This document shows, one piece after another, positions 1 to 8,180 of a stretch of 23,434 nucleotides of DNA. Position 1 is the first letter of the stretch. Each line of letters begins with the position of its first letter. Origin of the DNA: Oceanospirillaceae bacterium (GTDB lineage: Bacteria > Pseudomonadota > Gammaproteobacteria > Pseudomonadales > Balneatricaceae); assembly GCA_023954795.1 (NCBI GenBank), contig JAGSHA010000012.1, positions 1 to 23,434 on the forward strand. The letters run 5' to 3'. A model generated the notes under the pieces. That model was not told the DNA's origin. It saw only the letters and a program-made list of their open reading frames with translations, and made no database searches. The translations under genes and the position numbers were made by a program.

Positions 1-1469
1 AGCCGATAGAGATCAGCCGGGGAGGCAATTAGCTTCAACTCAACCAGCTGCTCAATAATTTTCTCACCCAGCCCGTCAATTTCTAACGCTTTACGCGATG
101 CATAGTGGATGATTGCTTGCTGTACCTGAGCCTGACACGCCAGACGCCCCACGCAACGATAAGCGGCACCTTCGCTGGTCTGCTCACCGGATTTGGTCCG
201 TTTCACAATCTGTACACGTTCAACTTCAGAACCACAGACAGGACAACTGGTTGGTATTTCAACCGCCACAGCGCTCTCAGGACGGCGCTCGGTAACAACT
301 TTAACGACTTGTGGAATCACATCGCCCGCACGACGTATTACCACGCTGTCACCGGCACGCAGGTCCAGACGGGCGATTTCATCCATATTATGCAACGTGG
401 CGTTCGACACGGTTACACCACCCACAAATACCGGTTCCAAGCGCGCAACCGGTGTAATCGCCCCGGTACGGCCTACCTGAAACTCTACATCCCGGACCCG
501 TGTAATCTCCTCTTGCGCGGGAAATTTATGCGCAATCGCCCAGCGTGGGGCTCTGGAAATAAATCCCAGCTGGCGCTGCTGCTCCAAACTGTTGACCTTG
601 AACACAACGCCATCAATTTCATAGGGCAGACTCGCACGCAGCTGCATGATGCGCTGGTAATACTCCAGGCACCCCTCAACACCTTCTACAACGTCCAACA
701 GGGCATTGAGCTTGAAACCCCACTCTTTCAGCTGGCGTAACACATCGGCATGTTTACTTGGCATCTCACCGCCTTCAACAATACCGATACTATAACTGCA
801 CATCTCCAAAGGACGCTGGGCTGTAAGCCGGGGGTCAAGTTGACGCAAACTTCCTGCCGCAGCATTGCGGGGATTCACAAACGGCTTACTTCCATCTGCT
901 CGTGCTCTTTCGTTGAGCGCGTCGAATCCGTTTCGTGGCATATAAATTTCACCACGTACTTCCAAGCGTTCGGGATATCCGATTCCCGTCAGCTTTAGCG
1001 GTATCGTCGGAATGGTACGGACATTCAACGTAATATCTTCACCGCTCACGCCATCGCCACGCGTTGCACCCCGCACCAACACGCCCTTTTCGTAGAGCAA
1101 ACTGATCGCAATACCGTCAAGTTTCGGTTCACACGCGTATTGAATCGATTGCGTATCCTCAGCATCAAGCCGATCGATCACCCGACGGTTAAACGCCTGC
1201 ATATCGTCGTCGTTAAACGCATTATCCAAGGACAACATCGGCATCTCATGCCGCACCTGAGTGAATGCATCTAACGGAGCGCCACCCACTCTTTGTGTTG
1301 GCGAATCAGACGTGACGAGGGAGGGATGCCCGGATTCTAATGATTTAAGCTGTTGATAAAGGCGATCATACTCGGCATCAGGTACTTCCGGATCATCCAG
1401 CACATAATAACGGTAATTGTGGTGATTGAGCTGCTCGCGCAGCGCCAGAATTTCCTGCTCAACAGACAC
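1..1469 (-). CDS. ligA: NAD+-dependent DNA ligase LigA (N-terminal ~489 residues; 3' end off window)
   Basis: Seals nicks in duplex DNA during replication and repair, using NAD+ as AMP donor. The reverse strand reads without interruption from a GTG at 1467-1469. An in-frame TAG lies four codons upstream and no ATG is nearby, so GTG is the start; AGGG just upstream can serve as ribosome binding site. The adenylation motif KLDG is at residues 116-119 (bases 1113-1124), with the catalytic lysine where E. coli has K115. An OB-fold region and a four-cysteine zinc finger follow (CPVC near base 245, then RCVGRLAC near base 145). The sequence between the cysteine pairs is 26 residues, against about 14 in E. 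coli, as I recall for pseudomonad LigA. The last visible residues enter the helix-hairpin-helix region; the BRCT domain would lie outside the window. It follows zipA by 58 bases and probably shares its transcript. Confidence 0.97.
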   Translation of the reverse strand, partial: MSVEQEILALREQLNHHNYRYYVLDDPEVPDAEYDRLYQQLKSLESGHPSLVTSDSPTQRVGGAPLDAFTQVRHEMPMLSLDNAFNDDDMQAFNRRVIDRLDAEDTQSIQYACEPKLDGIAISLLYEKGVLVRGATRGDGVSGEDITLNVRTIPTIPLKLTGIGYPERLEVRGEIYMPRNGFDALNERARADGSKPFVNPRNAAAGSLRQLDPRLTAQRPLEMCSYSIGIVEGGEMPSKHADVLRQLKEWGFKLNALLDVVEGVEGCLEYYQRIMQLRASLPYEIDGVVFKVNSLEQQRQLGFISRAPRWAIAHKFPAQEEITRVRDVEFQVGRTGAITPVARLEPVFVGGVTVSNATLHNMDEIARLDLRAGDSVVIRRAGDVIPQVVKVVTERRPESAVAVEIPTSCPVCGSEVERVQIVKRTKSGEQTSEGAAYRCVGRLACQAQVQQAIIHYASRKALEIDGLGEKIIEQLVELKLIASPADLYR

Positions 1470-1519
1470 AGTAGAACCCTATATTTATCAGAAAATAACG
1501 AATTGGAAGCGAAGAGGTG

Positions 1520-1540
1520 ACGTGTGCTTAGTGCACACGT
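1520..1540 (-). repeat. Perfect inverted repeat over the zipA stop codon
   Basis: The 8-base arms ACGTGTGC and GCACACGT flank a 5-base loop that contains the zipA stop codon. The minus-strand transcript could fold a GC-rich hairpin here. No U-run follows, so it does not look like a standard intrinsic terminator. It could pause RNA polymerase, protect the zipA message from exonucleases, or arise by chance from codon use. Confidence 0.4.
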
Positions 1541-3225
1541 CTGGACAGATTACGCATACCGAAGTCACGGATACGCTGACGATAATGCTCTTTTGTCTGG
1601 GGTCGCAATACGGAGCGGTTCTCATCCAACAGCTCAGCACCCATATGTTTTGCAACGGTCTCTGCCGTCGCTAACATACATTCAAACGCATTCATCACAT
1701 CACGTGGTTCTTCCATCGACATAAAGAATGTCAGGCCGCGCGTGGTCATTTGATCCATTTCATCCAAATCAAATGTACCCGGATTGATTGCGCTAGCCAT
1801 ACTAAATTGAACAGCACCGGCATCAATACCGTCCTCGAATCGGTGGAAAATTTTCATCTCCCCGAACCGCATTCCACACGCGTTGACCAGAGGCAACAGC
1901 GTCGCACCGGGAATAGGTAACGACTCGCCCGCTAGTACCGTGATCGCAAGAACGCTTTCCGGGTCAGGCGTTTTCTCCAAGGCAGGACGCTCAGCAAACA
2001 GGTCTTCGGTTTCAGGTACCGGTTCAGGTTTAATTTCAGCCTGTAGTTCCGCCTTTTTAGGCTTGGCCGCTGCCGGTGCTACAACGCTGTTTACCGGTTT
2101 ACTTTTTAGATCAGACTCAGGCGCTATCGCTTCATCTGCAAACAATGAAGGCAGCACCTCCTGATCATCGTACTTTTCATCATCCAGCAAAAGCGTAATC
2201 GGCTTATCCAAATCCAGATCATCATCTCTGGATACTTCAGAAAAACAAGGTTCTTCCTGACGGGATTCTGAAGCGGGGGCATTCTCAAATTCAGCCGCCC
2301 CTTTAATCCCTGCGATAGGCGCTGAGAAGGCCTCAAACTCAGGTTCGCTGATCCTATTTTCAGCGGCGTATACTGATCGCGTCTGCTCCAGCTCCTGAGA
2401 AGCACGCAATTGCGGCTCAGGCTCAGGCCGTATTTCAGCTACCACTTCAGGTACTGTGTCAGAAACACGCTTACTCGGTTCGGAGACAGACTCGTCGTCA
2501 AATCCATCAAGCGTAGGAAATAACGGTTCTGCAGGTTGAACGGAAGGTTCAGATGGAGTGGATGCAACAACCGGAGCTTCTACAACGCTAGCAGGGGATA
2601 CCTCATCCGACAGGACTACTGGCTTACTATGTACCGCACGTTCTTTCTCTTCAGACACGGCTGACTGACCATCATCAGTTGCATCTGAGTCAAGCGTAAC
2701 GACGCGGGCAGGCCCCAGCAATTCGTCGCAATCGCTATTGTCGTAGAAGCTATTGTCCTGAGAATCCACATGCAGCGGACGATTATCTGACAACGGCGCA
2801 CTTATCAGATCCTCTTCAGTTGAATCTACATCCGCCGGATGGGCATGGCTACCTGAATCCAGTTGAAGTTCATCCCCAAACCCAGGTTCAATGCGTTCCT
2901 GAACACCGGGTTTGTGATGGTCAAATAAAATATCTGAAGCCTCAGAAGAAGCCGGTTCACGCTGTATCGGATCAATACCATCTTGTCTCTGATCGGATTC
3001 CATATCAGAAAAAAGTGGATCTTCACCTACAAGTCGAGCGCCGCCATTAGGTAACTCGGGATTACTCGAACGCACAGGCTCTTCCGGCAACTCAGCGGCG
3101 GCCGGATCGATATCCATACGCAGACGGTTTCGGTTTCCATTCATCCGACGCCAACCATCCAGGATGATAAGGCCAATCAGGATAACGCCCCCGATTACCA
3201 GCCATTCACGTAAACCGATTTCCAT
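1528..3225 (-). CDS. zipA: Cell division protein ZipA with a long acidic linker
   Basis: Anchors FtsZ polymers to the inner membrane at the division septum. The 565-residue product has the ZipA plan: a short N-terminal segment, one membrane helix (about residues 8-24, rich in Leu/Ile/Val/Gly), a basic patch (RRMNGNRNRLR), a long low-complexity linker and a C-terminal FtsZ-binding domain (about residues 425-560, opening VLAITVLAGESLPIPG). The linker, about residues 35-420, is dominated by Glu, Asp, Pro, Ser and Ala. E. coli ZipA has 328 residues, so nearly all the extra length is linker. Start: the ATG at 3225 precedes the membrane helix directly; the Shine-Dalgarno is weak. ligA lies downstream, a pairing also known in pseudomonads. 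Transcription probably begins from a promoter inside the 3' end of ccmI. Confidence rests on the two end domains; the linker is uninformative. Confidence 0.95.
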   Translation of the reverse strand: MEIGLREWLVIGGVILIGLIILDGWRRMNGNRNRLRMDIDPAAAELPEEPVRSSNPELPNGGARLVGEDPLFSDMESDQRQDGIDPIQREPASSEASDILFDHHKPGVQERIEPGFGDELQLDSGSHAHPADVDSTEEDLISAPLSDNRPLHVDSQDNSFYDNSDCDELLGPARVVTLDSDATDDGQSAVSEEKERAVHSKPVVLSDEVSPASVVEAPVVASTPSEPSVQPAEPLFPTLDGFDDESVSEPSKRVSDTVPEVVAEIRPEPEPQLRASQELEQTRSVYAAENRISEPEFEAFSAPIAGIKGAAEFENAPASESRQEEPCFSEVSRDDDLDLDKPITLLLDDEKYDDQEVLPSLFADEAIAPESDLKSKPVNSVVAPAAAKPKKAELQAEIKPEPVPETEDLFAERPALEKTPDPESVLAITVLAGESLPIPGATLLPLVNACGMRFGEMKIFHRFEDGIDAGAVQFSMASAINPGTFDLDEMDQMTTRGLTFFMSMEEPRDVMNAFECMLATAETVAKHMGAELLDENRSVLRPQTKEHYRQRIRDFGMRNLSRRVH

Positions 3226-3269
3226 AAGTTAACCGCGCCCTCGCCTTCTTTTCGTAGTGTGGTATTCAG

Positions 3270-3298
3270 ACTATAAAATTAGTCGACAACTCGATCAA
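3270..3298 (-). promoter_or_regulatory. Candidate sigma-70 promoter for zipA-ligA
   Basis: On the minus strand, TTGATC (3293-3298, 4 of 6 to consensus) is separated by exactly 17 bases from TATAGT (3270-3275, 5 of 6). The -35 lies in the last codons of ccmI and the -10 just after its stop. Transcription would begin about 40 bases upstream of the zipA ATG. This would let zipA-ligA be expressed independently of the ccm operon. It is inferred by eye from hexamer matches only. Confidence 0.4.
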
Positions 3299-4541
3299 TA
3301 ACCAGCGATAACGTTGCTTCATTACCGCGCACCGAAACAGGGCTCAGCGTACCGTAGAGATCACCTGTTGATGCCTGAGGCTGACCACTCATTGATACAC
3401 GTGCCGTGACTTCCACTTCACTCTGCTGAGACAACCGAGCCTGCGGAGACATTGCCATACTATCATCCAATACGACTTCCATTGGAAGTTGTGATACCTG
3501 CAAACGCAACGCGGCAAGCGGCATCCGACCACCAACAGGGCGGGCAAAGATAAAGACGGTCTGTTCCGGACTCAAACCTGATTTTAACTGGTCATTGATA
3601 CTCAGCTGCACACGAATCGCTGCCGTGTCACCCGTTTCAGTTTCAGCAGTTATTGGTTCCACTACCTCTACACCCAGAGCTTTCAAACGGTCGCGGGCAG
3701 TAGCAATACCAGACTTCAGCGACATTGCCGCCTCACCTTCAGCATTCACCAGACCCTTAGTCCAGTAATCGATAGCCGCCTGATAATTCTGCTGTTCAAA
3801 CGCATCAATACCCAACAAGCCCAACACCGTGATTTCGAACGGCTCAACCGCCAACGTACGATCAATCTGATTACGCACGTCATCGGTCATTTTACTACCG
3901 TTGGCAAAAAACAGTGCCTGAGCATACTGCCCCATTACACCTGCATATTGAGGTGAATCTTCGGGCAATAATGCTAATGTTTTTCGCAATGCTGCCAAAC
4001 CTTCATCGAAACGCTGCATACCAATATACGTTGTACCCAACATATACCAGCCTTCAGCGTTCTCCGGGCGTTGCTTTAACTCTTCTTCCAGCATTGCCAC
4101 AGCTTCATCGATGCTAGGCTGCTGTTGAGGGTTAACGGATGTATCCGTATTTTGTGCTAGCTGAAGATCCACTGAGCGTCCCAGCTTACCGTACAACCCA
4201 AAGGATACTGACGCCAGAATCAACGCGAGCAAAGCCACAGTCACAACGGATCCACGGCCTATTTTTAGCTGGGATTCCTGTTGCTCTGTTTCTACTGCAT
4301 CATTAAGCAGGTTTTTTTCTAACTCCATCTTGAGCAGCTCAAACTCAGCCTGCTCTAAACTACCGCTTTCACACTCAGCTTCCAGCTCAGCGACACGCTC
4401 GCGAAAAATATCAATATTCTGGAGTTTTCGATCTGCAGAAAGCTCTGCTTGATGCAGTTTCTGCGCACGAAACATTGGCCAAAACACAAAACCAATCGCG
4501 ATCAGTGTCAGCAAAGCAATACCGATCCATAAAGCTGTCAT
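3279..4541 (-). CDS. ccmI: Cytochrome c maturation protein CcmI (CycH), TPR apocytochrome chaperone
   Basis: Binds the C-terminus of unfolded apocytochrome c in the periplasm and delivers it to the CcmF-CcmH haem ligase. The 420-residue protein has two membrane helices (about residues 3-20 and 99-117). Between them is a charged cytoplasmic coiled-coil-like loop rich in Glu, Leu and Gln, as in CcmI proteins. A periplasmic part with TPR-like repeats (about 143-290; for example NAEGWYMLGTTYIG) follows, then a C-terminal beta-rich domain. It is the last gene of the ccm operon and its ATG overlaps the ccmH stop (ATGA), suggesting translational coupling. The stop TAA is 53 bases before zipA. Confidence 0.93.
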   Translation of the reverse strand: MTALWIGIALLTLIAIGFVFWPMFRAQKLHQAELSADRKLQNIDIFRERVAELEAECESGSLEQAEFELLKMELEKNLLNDAVETEQQESQLKIGRGSVVTVALLALILASVSFGLYGKLGRSVDLQLAQNTDTSVNPQQQPSIDEAVAMLEEELKQRPENAEGWYMLGTTYIGMQRFDEGLAALRKTLALLPEDSPQYAGVMGQYAQALFFANGSKMTDDVRNQIDRTLAVEPFEITVLGLLGIDAFEQQNYQAAIDYWTKGLVNAEGEAAMSLKSGIATARDRLKALGVEVVEPITAETETGDTAAIRVQLSINDQLKSGLSPEQTVFIFARPVGGRMPLAALRLQVSQLPMEVVLDDSMAMSPQARLSQQSEVEVTARVSMSGQPQASTGDLYGTLSPVSVRGNEATLSLVIDRVVD

Positions 4542-5008
4542 TTGTCGGTATCCTGATCAAGAAGGGAATTTAGCTGTTTACGCTGCGCATCATCCAAATT
4601 GGATTCAGGTGATTCTTTTACAGCAGTGTTCTTTCGGCGGGTAATCGCAAACACAACAATCACCCCCACTAAGAGAAGCGCGAAAGGGCCGTACCAAAGT
4701 ACGTAAGTAGATGCATCTTTACGAGGCTTATACAACACAAATTCGCCGTATCGCGCAACCATAAAGTCTGCAATTTCGGAGTCACTCTCACCTTCACTCA
4801 ACATGCGATAGACTTCATGACGCAGATCTTTTGCAATTGGAGAGTTGGAATCAGACAGGTTTTGGTTCTGGCACTTCGGACAACGAAGCTCCTCCGTTAA
4901 CTGCTGGAAGCGCTTTCGCGTGTCTTCGTCCTTAAAGTCGTAGGTATCGATAGCCGCAAATGCCTGTACAGAGACCAGCATCAGCAATGATATTAACCAA
5001 CGTTTCAT
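4538..5008 (-). CDS. ccmH: Cytochrome c maturation protein CcmH (CycL), thiol oxidoreductase subunit of haem ligase
   Basis: Reduces, or forms a mixed disulfide with, the CXXCH cysteines of apocytochrome c before haem attachment. The 156-residue protein begins with a signal peptide (basic MKRW, hydrophobic core, Ala-rich end near residue 18). The family motif LRCPKCQNQN follows, with cysteines at 43 and 46, and a single C-terminal membrane helix spans about 102-122. The ATG at 5008 is chosen over an in-frame upstream start at 5065, because it is the start that yields the signal peptide and because it shares a base with the ccmG stop (TAATG). The shorter form, with a single Trx-like three-helix domain, is the pseudomonad type; E. 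coli CcmH is fused to a CcmI-like part, which here is the separate ccmI. Confidence 0.94.
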   Translation of the reverse strand: MKRWLISLLMLVSVQAFAAIDTYDFKDEDTRKRFQQLTEELRCPKCQNQNLSDSNSPIAKDLRHEVYRMLSEGESDSEIADFMVARYGEFVLYKPRKDASTYVLWYGPFALLLVGVIVVFAITRRKNTAVKESPESNLDDAQRKQLNSLLDQDTDK

Positions 5009-5547
5009 TACTGAACCCCCGTACCATTTTCCAACGTCTGAATGATCGGTTTCAATTGAGCCCAAACCTTTTCATCCACAACGCCTACGTGCTTGTATCG
5101 AATCACACCCTCTGCATCAATGATGTAAGTCTCCGGTGCGCCATAGACACCCAGATCCAGACCAAATGAACCTTTCTTATCAAAAATGTTTTCGCTATAT
5201 GGATCCAAATAACGACGCAGCCACTCTTTTGCTTTACCACGGTCATCCTTGTAATTCACACCATAGATGACGTAGCCCTCGTCCTTAATCCGATTCAGCT
5301 GAGCGTGCTCCTGCTTACAGGATGGACACCAGGTAGCCCACACATTCAGCAACGCGGGCTTACCTTTCAAATCCTCTTCGGTGAGCACTCTATCCTCATC
5401 ATACAAAGAACTCATTTGAAACTCAGGTAACGGCTTATCGATCAGCGCCGACGGTAAATTTGTCGGATCCAGCTGCAATCCCTGATATAGAAAGATCCCC
5501 ATAACAAAAAAGATCACTAAAGGGATGAATAGAAAAAAACGGCGCAT
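5008..5547 (-). CDS. ccmG: Thiol:disulfide interchange protein CcmG (DsbE)
   Basis: Membrane-anchored periplasmic thioredoxin that keeps CcmH and apocytochrome cysteines reduced, receiving electrons from DsbD. The 179-residue product has an N-terminal membrane anchor (residues 4-21) and a thioredoxin fold with the active site WCPSC (cysteines 74 and 77) in the context LLNVWATWCPSCKQE. It also carries the typical GAPETYIID strand with the cis-proline. The ATG at 5547 is preferred over a TTG one codon upstream because GGAG lies 8-9 bases upstream. The ccmF stop TGA runs directly into that Shine-Dalgarno, so the two genes are tightly linked. Confidence 0.95.
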   Translation of the reverse strand: MRRFFLFIPLVIFFVMGIFLYQGLQLDPTNLPSALIDKPLPEFQMSSLYDEDRVLTEEDLKGKPALLNVWATWCPSCKQEHAQLNRIKDEGYVIYGVNYKDDRGKAKEWLRRYLDPYSENIFDKKGSFGLDLGVYGAPETYIIDAEGVIRYKHVGVVDEKVWAQLKPIIQTLENGTGVQ

Positions 5548-5563
5548 CAAATCAGCTCCTCAC
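5547..5563 (-). promoter_or_regulatory. Ribosome binding site deciding the ccmG start
   Basis: On the minus strand, TGAGGAG overlaps the ccmF stop codon and lies 8 bases before the ATG at 5547. That is a better distance than to the TTG immediately before it. This supports ATG initiation and translational coupling to ccmF. Confidence 0.6.
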
Positions 5564-7539
5564 GCAAACTCTGCTTCACTGGATACAGCTTTAGGCTGCT
5601 GGCGTTTTACCTTTTGACGGTAACGGCGGTCACTGGCTGCAAGAATGCCACCAAAGGTCATCAACAAACCACCCAACCAAATCCAGCGAACAAACGGCTT
5701 ATATTGCATCCGGACCGCCCAGGCACCATTCTCCAAGGGTTCACCCAACGCCACATAGAGATCACGGAACAGACCCGGATCAATCGCAGCTTCAGTCATC
5801 ACATTACCCCTCGCGTGATAAAGACGCTTTTCGGGATACAGAGTTGTGTACACCTCACCGTCTTGCAAAACGATAATACGCCCCATATCAGAACGATAGT
5901 TCGGCCCTTGAACCTGTCGTGCACCATCAAAAACAAACTCATAATGCTTGAAGGCCTGGCGGTCACCCGGTGTCATACGCATGTCACGATCTTCGCTGTA
6001 GATGGACACCATTAAGATACCCACGATTGAGACCGCCACACCCACGTGAGCCAGGATCATGCCGTAATAACTCAGAGAGAACTTCGTCAGCGCTTTGAGT
6101 GGCTGTTTCTTGGAAGCAACGCGGTTATGCACATCTCTAAAACCAGAGAACAAAACCCAAAAACTCAGGATCAACCCTAGCAATGCGGACCATTCAAAAT
6201 CGATACCGCCGAACAGGCTCACCAAAGTACCCACAACAATCGCCAGAACCGCAGGCATCCAAAGCTGTTTCGCCAGGAACTCAACCTTGGTGGCTTTCCA
6301 GCGCGAAATTGCACCAACGCCCATCAATACCACCAGCGCGGACATCAATGGTATAAACATCGCGTTGAAATACGGCGCGCCCACTGACATTTTACCTTGC
6401 TGCAATGCATCCATAAGTAACGGATACAACGTTCCGAGCAATACCATCAGCGCAACCACCACCAAGAGGATATTGTTCATGAGCAAGAAACTTTCACGGG
6501 ATACCAGTTCAAAACTGGACTCTGCTTTAACATGTGCGGCTTTAATCGCGTAAAGCAACAATGAGCCACCGATGGTAATTGCCAGTAATGCCAGAATGAA
6601 ATAGCCACGATCAGGATCAGATGCAAAGGCATGCACGGATGTCAGAACACCGGAACGCACCAAAAACGTACCCAATAAACTCAGGGAGAAAGCAAAGATC
6701 GCCAGCAGTACCGTCCAGCTTTTGAAGACACCGCGCTTCTCAGTGACGGCCAAACTATGAATCAGAGCCGTCCCTACCAACCATGGCATAAAGGATGCGT
6801 TCTCAACCGGATCCCAGAACCACCAGCCACCCCAGCCAAGTTCGTAATACGCCCACCAGCTACCCAACGCGATACCCAAGGTCAGAAATGCCCAAGCCAC
6901 ATTTGTCCATGGACGAGACCAACGCGCCCAGGCAGCATCCAACTGGCCACTCAATAACGCGGCAATCGCAAACGCAAATGCGACAGAGAAACCCACATAC
7001 CCCATGTACAACATAGGCGGATGTATAATCAGGCCAATATCCTGCAACAGAGGGTTCAGGTCGCCCCCTTCCTGAGGAAACAGCGGCAGGTGACGCTCAA
7101 ACGGACTGGAAGTCAGAAGGGTAAAAAGGATAAAACCGACAGCGATGATCCCCATCACCGACAGTACACGAGCCACAATATCCTGAGGCAAGTTATCACT
7201 TTTCACTGCAACGGCATAAATCCAGCCCCCCAGAATCACGACCCACAGCAGCAATGACCCTTCATGGCCTCCCCAAATAGCACTAATCTTGTAATAGGAA
7301 GGCAACGCTGTGTTGGAGTTTGACGCAACATAAACAACCGAGAAATCATCGGTAATAAATGCGTAACCCAGACAACAAATGCTGATGACTAGAAATAGAA
7401 ATAAGCCTTTCGACAGTGGACGAGCATACCCCATCCACAACTGATTTCCGGTTGAGGCTCCAACCAACGGCACCACTGCCAGCAGTGCCGCCATACCAAG
7501 CGCCAAAATCAGCGCGTATTGACCAAGCTCAGGAATCAT
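5560..7539 (-). CDS. ccmF: Cytochrome c haem lyase subunit CcmF
   Basis: Large integral membrane protein that accepts haem from holo-CcmE and, with CcmH and CcmI, attaches it to apocytochrome c. The 659-residue length matches E. coli CcmF (about 647). It is hydrophobic throughout, with about 15 candidate membrane helices. The haem-handling tryptophan-rich WWD motif is at about residues 235-243 (GWGGWWFWDPVE). Conserved histidines flank it at 173 (IIHPPMLYMG) and 261 (LIHSLAVTEKRG), the same numbers as the external haem ligands of E. coli CcmF. The C-terminal periplasmic domain (about 510-620) ends with a last helix and a basic tail. ATG at 7539 overlaps the ccmE stop (ATGA). Confidence 0.98.
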   Translation of the reverse strand: MIPELGQYALILALGMAALLAVVPLVGASTGNQLWMGYARPLSKGLFLFLVISICCLGYAFITDDFSVVYVASNSNTALPSYYKISAIWGGHEGSLLLWVVILGGWIYAVAVKSDNLPQDIVARVLSVMGIIAVGFILFTLLTSSPFERHLPLFPQEGGDLNPLLQDIGLIIHPPMLYMGYVGFSVAFAFAIAALLSGQLDAAWARWSRPWTNVAWAFLTLGIALGSWWAYYELGWGGWWFWDPVENASFMPWLVGTALIHSLAVTEKRGVFKSWTVLLAIFAFSLSLLGTFLVRSGVLTSVHAFASDPDRGYFILALLAITIGGSLLLYAIKAAHVKAESSFELVSRESFLLMNNILLVVVALMVLLGTLYPLLMDALQQGKMSVGAPYFNAMFIPLMSALVVLMGVGAISRWKATKVEFLAKQLWMPAVLAIVVGTLVSLFGGIDFEWSALLGLILSFWVLFSGFRDVHNRVASKKQPLKALTKFSLSYYGMILAHVGVAVSIVGILMVSIYSEDRDMRMTPGDRQAFKHYEFVFDGARQVQGPNYRSDMGRIIVLQDGEVYTTLYPEKRLYHARGNVMTEAAIDPGLFRDLYVALGEPLENGAWAVRMQYKPFVRWIWLGGLLMTFGGILAASDRRYRQKVKRQQPKAVSSEAEFA

Positions 7540-7997
7540 TTATTAAAGACCTCGGCCTCTGGTTTAGGCATTTTTCCAGCTTTTTCCAATGCATCCGCTA
7601 CTTCGGGAGGCATGTAGTTTTCATCATGCTTAGCAAGCACTTCACTCGCCTGAAACACCCCGGATTCATCCATCGCTCCCTGAGCAACGATGCCCTGCCC
7701 CTCACGAAACAGATCAGGCAGTATCCCGGTAAATTCTACAGTGACGTTTTCGGCGTAATCAGTCATACCAAACGTTACTTTTAGGCTGTTTGGATCACGC
7801 TGAACGCTATTTTCAACCACCATACCACCGGCACGGATACGCGTATTAGCGGGCGCTTCACCGTTGACAATCTGGGTTGGAGAGTAAAAAAGATTAATGT
7901 TCTGACTCAAAGCGAACATGGTTAAACCAACGGCGATGCCTACACCGAAGACGATGAACAGCACAATGATAAGACGCTGCTTACGTTTTGGATTCAT
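7536..7997 (-). CDS. ccmE: Haem chaperone CcmE
   Basis: Periplasmic haem chaperone that binds haem covalently through a histidine and hands it to CcmF. The 153-residue protein has an N-terminal membrane anchor (residues 8-29, after basic NPKRKQR) and the OB-fold core. The haem-binding motif VLAKHDENYMPPE contains His124, the covalent haem attachment residue in the family, and Tyr128, the axial ligand. The C-terminal tail is flexible and charged. The gene overlaps ccmD upstream and ccmF downstream, both by ATGA. Confidence 0.98.
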   Translation of the reverse strand: MNPKRKQRLIIVLFIVFGVGIAVGLTMFALSQNINLFYSPTQIVNGEAPANTRIRAGGMVVENSVQRDPNSLKVTFGMTDYAENVTVEFTGILPDLFREGQGIVAQGAMDESGVFQASEVLAKHDENYMPPEVADALEKAGKMPKPEAEVFNK

Positions 7998-8173
7998 GAG
8001 GCATTTTTCTCCCTACGCAGACGACGGACAAGCTCGGAGACTAGCTGCTTTTTACGCAGTACCGGGCTTACTAAATTGATAACAATGACAAACAATGCGA
8101 TGGCATAACTCAGCCACACATACAGGCCATGTCCACCCATAGCCAAAAAATCGGAAAAACTGTCGAAACTCAC
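7994..8173 (-). CDS. ccmD: Haem exporter accessory protein CcmD
   Basis: Small membrane protein that stabilises the CcmABC complex and helps release holo-CcmE. Two GTG codons can start it, at 8179 (61 residues) and 8173 (59 residues). I prefer 8173: GAGG lies about five bases upstream, and the resulting N-terminus MSFDSFSDFLAMGGHG resembles what I recall of pseudomonad CcmD. One membrane helix (about residues 17-38) is followed by a strongly basic cytoplasmic tail (VRRLRREKN), the usual CcmD plan. The stop overlaps the ccmE start by ATGA. Confidence 0.9.
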   Translation of the reverse strand: MSFDSFSDFLAMGGHGLYVWLSYAIALFVIVINLVSPVLRKKQLVSELVRRLRREKNAS

Positions 8174-8180
8174 ATTCACC

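Noticed and set aside
105..740. 211-residue open frame on the plus strand
   Set aside because: It lies wholly inside ligA on the other strand, which has clear ligase motifs. The translated product has no recognisable domain and no ribosome binding site.
5009..5065. N-terminal 19-residue extension of CcmH
   Set aside because: It would place hydrophilic residues before a good signal peptide and overlap ccmG deeply. ATG at 5008 abuts the ccmG stop as TAATG.
5614..7257. Several plus-strand frames of 60-150 residues opposite ccmF
   Set aside because: They are the antisense of a membrane protein gene with intact family motifs. Their translations show no domain or membrane pattern.
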